From Simmondsia chinensis (lineage: Eukaryota > Streptophyta > Magnoliopsida > Caryophyllales > Simmondsiaceae): DNA of 64,000 bases. Below, in pieces: positions 59,462 through 64,000 of the stretch. Within the stretch, counting starts at the first letter, position 1. Every line of letters starts with the position of its first letter. Location: positions 22,292,350-22,356,349 of the forward strand of contig JAGTTD010000020.1 of assembly GCA_018398585.1 (NCBI GenBank), in the 5' to 3' direction. The translations under genes were made by a program, and so were the position numbers. The notes under the pieces were generated by a model that was not told the origin of the DNA, searched no databases, and saw only the letters and a list, made by a program, of their open reading frames with translations.

Positions 59462-60457
59462 AACTACTTATATTCAAAATTAATAGAGGTTCTTCCATGT
59501 TTGATTTTTGCGCTCAATAAATCCTGACCAGATGAATTCGAACAATGGGGTACTCAACTTCTTAAAGTTTGTGAGCAGTTTGTTACTAACTTATGAGTTC
59601 ATAGTATTTCTTAAGAACTTGTTAATGAGTCCTTACGTGTTTATCAATGGCTCAAACTTCTTGCCAAATGATAACCAATTGGTGCAAGATAACAACTGCA
59701 TAGTGAACTCCGCCCGATAGAGAGTCTAGCTCATCAACAAACTCGACCTAGCTTGATCAGACTAACAAGCCAAATCAAGGCGAGTATTGAGAGACAAACA
59801 AAAAAGCGACAACAATATGGATAGCAACTATACTTGCCACCTATACCCATCTATCGTCCCATTATTCACCGGGGATATAAAGTGGATATGCATACTCGTC
59901 TCAGATATTACCGGGTATCCATTATTTGCCTAGTACGTGCCTGTACCCACCCCAATATGTGTACCCAACAGTTATAATATTCTCCCACGTGTAGTTATTT
60001 AATATTATTTCTTATAATCCAGTTATATTTTGTCACATTATGTAATAGATCACATAAATTGGGTACATATATGTACATTTTTCTTTTGTTTTAAAATTAA
60101 TTAAATACAGATTGAGATAAATTGTGTGAGGTGTATATGGCCAGGTGCAGGGCGAGCAGGTATGAGGCAAGTACAACATTATTACCTGTAACTGCTTCAC
60201 ACCTATGGCGGGTATTTTTACGTGTGCCCTACTCGTATTCGCTCTCGTCTCACTTGCACATACGAGCCCCATCAGGGCAAGTACCTATGAGTAACATGTT
60301 TTACCTACCCTGTTATCATCGTTACACGATAGTCTAAATCCCCGGTCCAATAACACAAATAAGAATAAATATTGATGCATAAAAAGATATGAGATATGAA
60401 AACCAAACTTTATCGATGCAAATTTATAATACAATGGACATCCTTCATAATTCCTAC
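59462..60457. other. Gene-free interval with hAT-like remnants
   Basis: 59540-59780 has GAACTTGTTAATGAG/AACTCGACCTAGC text shared with 11740-12190. 59800-60340 has GATATTACCGGGTATCC and GGCGGGTATTTTTACGTG text of the kind found in plant hAT-type elements, without clean ends. No gene. Confidence 0.35.
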
Positions 60458-60473
60458 ATTAATGCTATACTAA

Positions 60474-60714
60474 AGCAACATCCCCAGTGCCCCAATAGGG
60501 CTCCCACCTAAGCAGAGTCGGGGGGTGAATGTACGTAGCCTTCCCCTTTCAGGGTGCTACCCCGAAGAGGGGCTGTTATCGAGAACCCCCAACCCGAGGG
60601 GTGCACGAGGACTTCCCACGAAGTCACTCATCTTGGTACTACTCTTGCCTATGCACGCTTAACTTCGGAGTTGTAATGAGATCCGATGTTTGCGTGTTTG
60701 GTATCTTCTTAGGT
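60474..60714 (-). mobile_element. 5S rRNA-headed SINE, full length (SINE V)
   Basis: Minus strand: ACCAAACACGCAAACATCGG head, AACTCCGAAGTTAAGCGTGC, AGAGTAGTACCAAGATGAGT, tail with GAAAGGGGAAGGCTACGTAC, end GGGGATGTTGCTTTAG. Perfect 16-bp target duplication ATTAATGCTATACTAA (60458-60473 and 60715-60730). Same tail variant as SINE E. Confidence 0.9.
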
Positions 60715-60730
60715 ATTAATGCTATACTAA

Positions 60731-62378
60731 TAAGCTTAAGTAGATATACCTCGGTAACGCCATACTAATGACGCTAAATGATAAACGAAAAATACAAGAT
60801 ACAAAATACAATGCATATCAGTACTATACAAAGGGACCCTCTCGGACAAATAAATAAGTGACCCGAGTTCAAGGCCCATCTCCCCTTCCTTTTTCTAAGA
60901 TCACTCTATTTTGGGCTTGTGGTTAATGAGCTCGAATTATGGCCAATCGTTACATTTTAGGGTCCAAAATAAGTCTGATTAATGGGCACCTTTTGTAACC
61001 AAAGTATCCATACCAGCTTAAGCACGCCTCAAACATTCCACTTTATATTATAATATACGTAAATCCATCAAAGTATGTGTGTACATATGCCTTTATATCT
61101 ATCATACACAAGTTGTTATTATTTCAATTATGAATGTTTGATACGTGGTAAAAAATTGATAATAATAATTTTACTTAAAAGCAACCTATAACAAATTGAG
61201 GACTCTAAAGAACTACTTTGCTAGGGGTTCTTACTGACACAGATTCGAGTTTTCGAAACAACCTATGGGGTCACACAGCATACATCTTTTTCCAAACCCC
61301 ATTTTGATATCATTAGGAATAATTCTACAGGTTACGAGAAATAACTCAGGAAAATGTCACAAGAACGTTTAGTTAATAGGCAGAGCAGGTCGGGCAGGCT
61401 TGGCACTTAGGGAGAAGTTGATCGTTAACGACCAACTTTGCCCATTTGTGACATTTTCATGACCCCGTTCTCATATTGTATGGCAAAGCTCTATCATTAG
61501 AAGCGGAGGTAACAATACATAAACATTAGTGCATGTTTGGCAATGCTATTTTCAAGCATGAAAGTACTTTTAAAAGAAAACACACTATAAAGCATCTGTT
61601 TTTGAAGAGAAGCAGGAAAATCGCAAGCCTCCATTGAGAATCAGAAGCATAATCGAAAACTCTCGAGACAAAAACGCTCTCATTCATAATTTGAAAAAAG
61701 TGATTCAGAGAAAAAAATTAATTCTAAAAGAAGGAATAGTTTCACAACATGACCAAACAGTCATTTGCTTTCCCCAAATCCCACTTCAGTGTAAGCTTTG
61801 TAAAATTTGCTAACCCAACACGACAAAGTAATTTCACAGGATGACCAAACAGACAGTGACAAGAAAGTTGAAGTATCCAAAAATGACCTACATCACACTT
61901 TTTTTTTTTATAGGTAAGCGAGGATGTTTCAGGGCTTCAACCTTAACCACATTTTACCGATAGACCAAGGCCTCATTGGTACGCTACCGTTAACGCTATA
62001 CATGAACATCCTTGAAACGAACAATAATGAGGATCAAACCTACTCGATCTAGAAACTGAACAAGAATATGATTTCTCTACCAATCAAACTTACAAGAACA
62101 TGAATAGAGAGGATGAATATGAAACCGAAATTGTAATAACTTGAGTAATGAACAAACAGAAAGACATACAAGTATTATTCACAACGCGCATCTTGATTGT
62201 AGCTGCCCGAAACAAAGCCTTATGTTGCTTAATTCATCGCCTTCATGAATGTTGAACTTTTGTTATTGAAACAGATGGATAATTTCTAGGCCCTTTCGTG
62301 GATAGTTCATCGTCATCCATGGATCCCGAGCATAACTTTTTCATCACCATCGAAAAAACCACTGAAACTCGCCATTAA
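60731..62378. other. Intergenic region downstream of ARASP
   Basis: No coding exon recognised. The last few hundred bases probably include the ARASP 3' UTR (transcribed on the minus strand). Confidence 0.4.
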
Positions 62379-63710
62379 TCACAACATATCCTTGACAAAA
62401 TCAAGGTTTAATGTATCCCTTATAATTAGAAATACCCCAAGAAAGATCACAAGCATTACACCAGAAGATGTTATCTGTTGCTCCACCTCTAAGGGAAGTT
62501 TTCTACCTCCACGAGCCGCTTCAATTAGTATCAGAGCCAACGAACCGCCATCCAAAGCGGGCAATGGAAGAAGATTGATAACCGCGAGATTAAGATTCAA
62601 AATCGCTGCAAATTGGTAAAGACCATCGATATTCGACCTCGCTACTTCAGCTCCAACCGCTATAATCGCTACCGGGCCCGAAACCTTATCAGCAGACTTT
62701 GAAAAGTTAAGGAAAGCTTGCTTCAAACTATCTAACACATTATAAGAAAGACCCACAAATTCTTTTCTTGCATAACTAAAAGCTTCAACTATATTACTTG
62801 CTCTAATGTTTTGAATCTTGATGTTTGGTGATAACTGAACTCCAATTTTTCCTGTTCCATCAAAATTCTCATCCGGGGTTACCTTAACATCAAAATTTTG
62901 ATCACCCCTTCCAATCTTAAGCATCACATTTCTCTTGGGATTCTTCTTTATCACATTGACAACCTCGGAAACCGAGCTAGGACCCGTTTTTGACAAATCC
63001 ATGCCGTCAACTGAGAGAATAACGTCTCCGGGGAGAACCCCGTCACGAGAAGCAGGTGATAAAGCTCGAACCTCAGGTACAAGAACCCCAGGAAAAGGCT
63101 CTTGCACAGGCAAACCGACGAAAACAACTTGAGCAAACACAATTACAAATGCAAAGATTATATTTGCAATAACCCCAGATGAAACTACAATGATTCTATC
63201 AAGAATTGGTCTATTTTTGAGCAAATTTTCATCATTTGATGGGATTTCACTATCTGGGTCATTATCAGGGAACCCAACAAACCCACCAAGAGGAAAAGCC
63301 CTAATTGAATACTCTACATTGTTTGCATTAAACTTAGCCAAAATTGGACCAAACCCAACTGCAAATTTACTAACATGAATGCCTTGAAGATAAGCAGCTA
63401 AAAAATGACCACTTTCATGAACTATAATTATAGCTGTAAGCACACTTGCAGCTTCAATTACTGACTCAAAACCTGTAGAATCAAACCCTAGAACACCAAA
63501 ACACCTCAAATCTGATGGTTTTCTATGCAAGATTGCACCTTTTTGGCATAAAAATTGGTGCTTTAAGGGAAATTTGAAGTGGGGCTTTGAATTGAAGTAA
63601 TGGGGTTTGGGTTTAAGGATTGAATTGGAGATGGGTGAAGTGGGTTTTAGGGATTTGGAGAGACAGAAAGAAGGGAATTGTAGGGATGATGAACAGAGAT
63701 TTATTAGCAT
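62379..63710 (-). CDS. ARASP: Chloroplast membrane metalloprotease ARASP (site-2 protease, M50)
   Basis: Intronless, 443 residues. The N-terminal ~70 residues are Ser/Pro/Lys-rich with few acids, as for a plastid transit peptide. Zinc motif HESGH at residues 98-102 (IIIVHESGHFLAAYLQGI), then FAVGFGPILAKF and YSIRAFPLGGFVGF. A PDZ domain lies at ~205-290 (RDGVLPGDVILSVDG). The second catalytic motif NLLPLPALDGG at ~379-389 supplies the third zinc ligand (Asp). Hydrophobic segments flank both motifs (VVSSGVIANIIFAFVIVFAQ; VMLVIFLGVFLII). The family (RseP-like, Arabidopsis ARASP At2g32480 and At1g05140) cuts substrates within the inner envelope or thylakoid membrane; the substrate is unknown from sequence. 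All catalytic residues are present. The likely leader holds a (GA)n run (63760-63781). Confidence 0.97.
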   Translation of the reverse strand: MLINLCSSSLQFPSFCLSKSLKPTSPISNSILKPKPHYFNSKPHFKFPLKHQFLCQKGAILHRKPSDLRCFGVLGFDSTGFESVIEAASVLTAIIIVHESGHFLAAYLQGIHVSKFAVGFGPILAKFNANNVEYSIRAFPLGGFVGFPDNDPDSEIPSNDENLLKNRPILDRIIVVSSGVIANIIFAFVIVFAQVVFVGLPVQEPFPGVLVPEVRALSPASRDGVLPGDVILSVDGMDLSKTGPSSVSEVVNVIKKNPKRNVMLKIGRGDQNFDVKVTPDENFDGTGKIGVQLSPNIKIQNIRASNIVEAFSYARKEFVGLSYNVLDSLKQAFLNFSKSADKVSGPVAIIAVGAEVARSNIDGLYQFAAILNLNLAVINLLPLPALDGGSLALILIEAARGGRKLPLEVEQQITSSGVMLVIFLGVFLIIRDTLNLDFVKDML

Positions 63711-63759
63711 GATTTTTGGGGGATTTTTTTAAGGGATTGTTGAAGGAGAAGTGGGATGA

Positions 63760-63781
63760 GAGAGAGAGAGAGAGAGAGAGA
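63760..63781. repeat. (GA)n microsatellite in the ARASP leader
   Basis: Eleven GA units directly upstream of the ARASP start codon region (minus-strand TC repeat in the 5' leader). Confidence 0.85.
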
Positions 63782-64000
63782 GTGTGGATAATATTGATTT
63801 TGGATTTGGGATTTGTGTTGGGAGATGATTTTGTGGAGGGGGAGTGAGAGAGATGTCCTACTTTGAATCCTTCGATTTCCATATATTGTTTTTGTGTGAA
63901 GTTTGTGTTTGTTATAGTTTTTTGGATAAATTATTAATCAGGATTTTACGTCGAGGTCCTCAAAAAAGGCCTTTTTTTGGTATATTTTTTGATAGGGTAA

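Noticed and set aside
60122..60337. 71-residue ORF
   Set aside because: Lies in degenerate repeat text resembling hAT-type elements; no domain and no conserved start context.

Overview
The window is nuclear DNA from a flowering plant, almost certainly a eudicot. It holds intron-containing plant genes: an ATG8, a subgroup-18 R2R3-MYB, a GT31 galactosyltransferase with a DUF4094-type N-terminus, and a plastid-targeted site-2 protease. These sit in AT-rich intergenic DNA full of plant-type retrotransposons and foldback MITEs. I cannot name the species.

Layout. About 0-33 kb is gene-poor and made of transposons: a hAT-like element, a complete small LTR element carrying only a gag-like ORF, a large foldback element built of CGCGGTTTA motifs, an island of six G-boxes, a decayed Ty1/copia element with both LTRs, an L1 remnant with ORF1 but no ORF2, and a 5'-truncated RTE-type LINE. 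About 33-64 kb is genic: a beta-1,3-galactosyltransferase (+, 11 exons), ATG8 (+, 5 coding exons), a MYB97/MYB101-like factor (-, 3 exons) and ARASP (-, 1 exon). All four reading frames are intact and all splice sites are GT-AG. From memory of Arabidopsis, the galactosyltransferase, MYB and ARASP also lie close together there (At2g32430/At2g32460/At2g32480, with partial copies at At1g05140-At1g05170 and At4g26930/At4g26940), so the gene part looks like conserved ancestral microsynteny.

The most interesting system is a SINE family seen at 13 places whose 5' half is 5S rRNA sequence (internal Pol III A box, intermediate element and C box retained). Its 3' half matches the 3' terminus of an RTE-type LINE, including a block that resembles the plant SINE 'Angio-domain' and often a (TTG)n tail. 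The candidate partner LINE is in the same window (28918-30228 on the minus strand, and 3'-UTR fragments at 8253-8729, 32123-32378 and 43930-44247). Tail-only insertions also occur, the smallest 54 bp with a perfect 15-bp target-site duplication. Many copies have 14-22 bp target-site duplications, as expected for target-primed reverse transcription.

A second notable family is a minute LTR retrotransposon (TRIM/SMART-like, about 256-258 bp when complete, LTRs about 72 bp, PBS like TGGTATCAGAGCC). At least eight copies are present, five of them in introns of the galactosyltransferase gene. I found no tRNA or rRNA genes, no CRISPR array, and no protein-coding gene other than the four above and transposon-derived ORFs.
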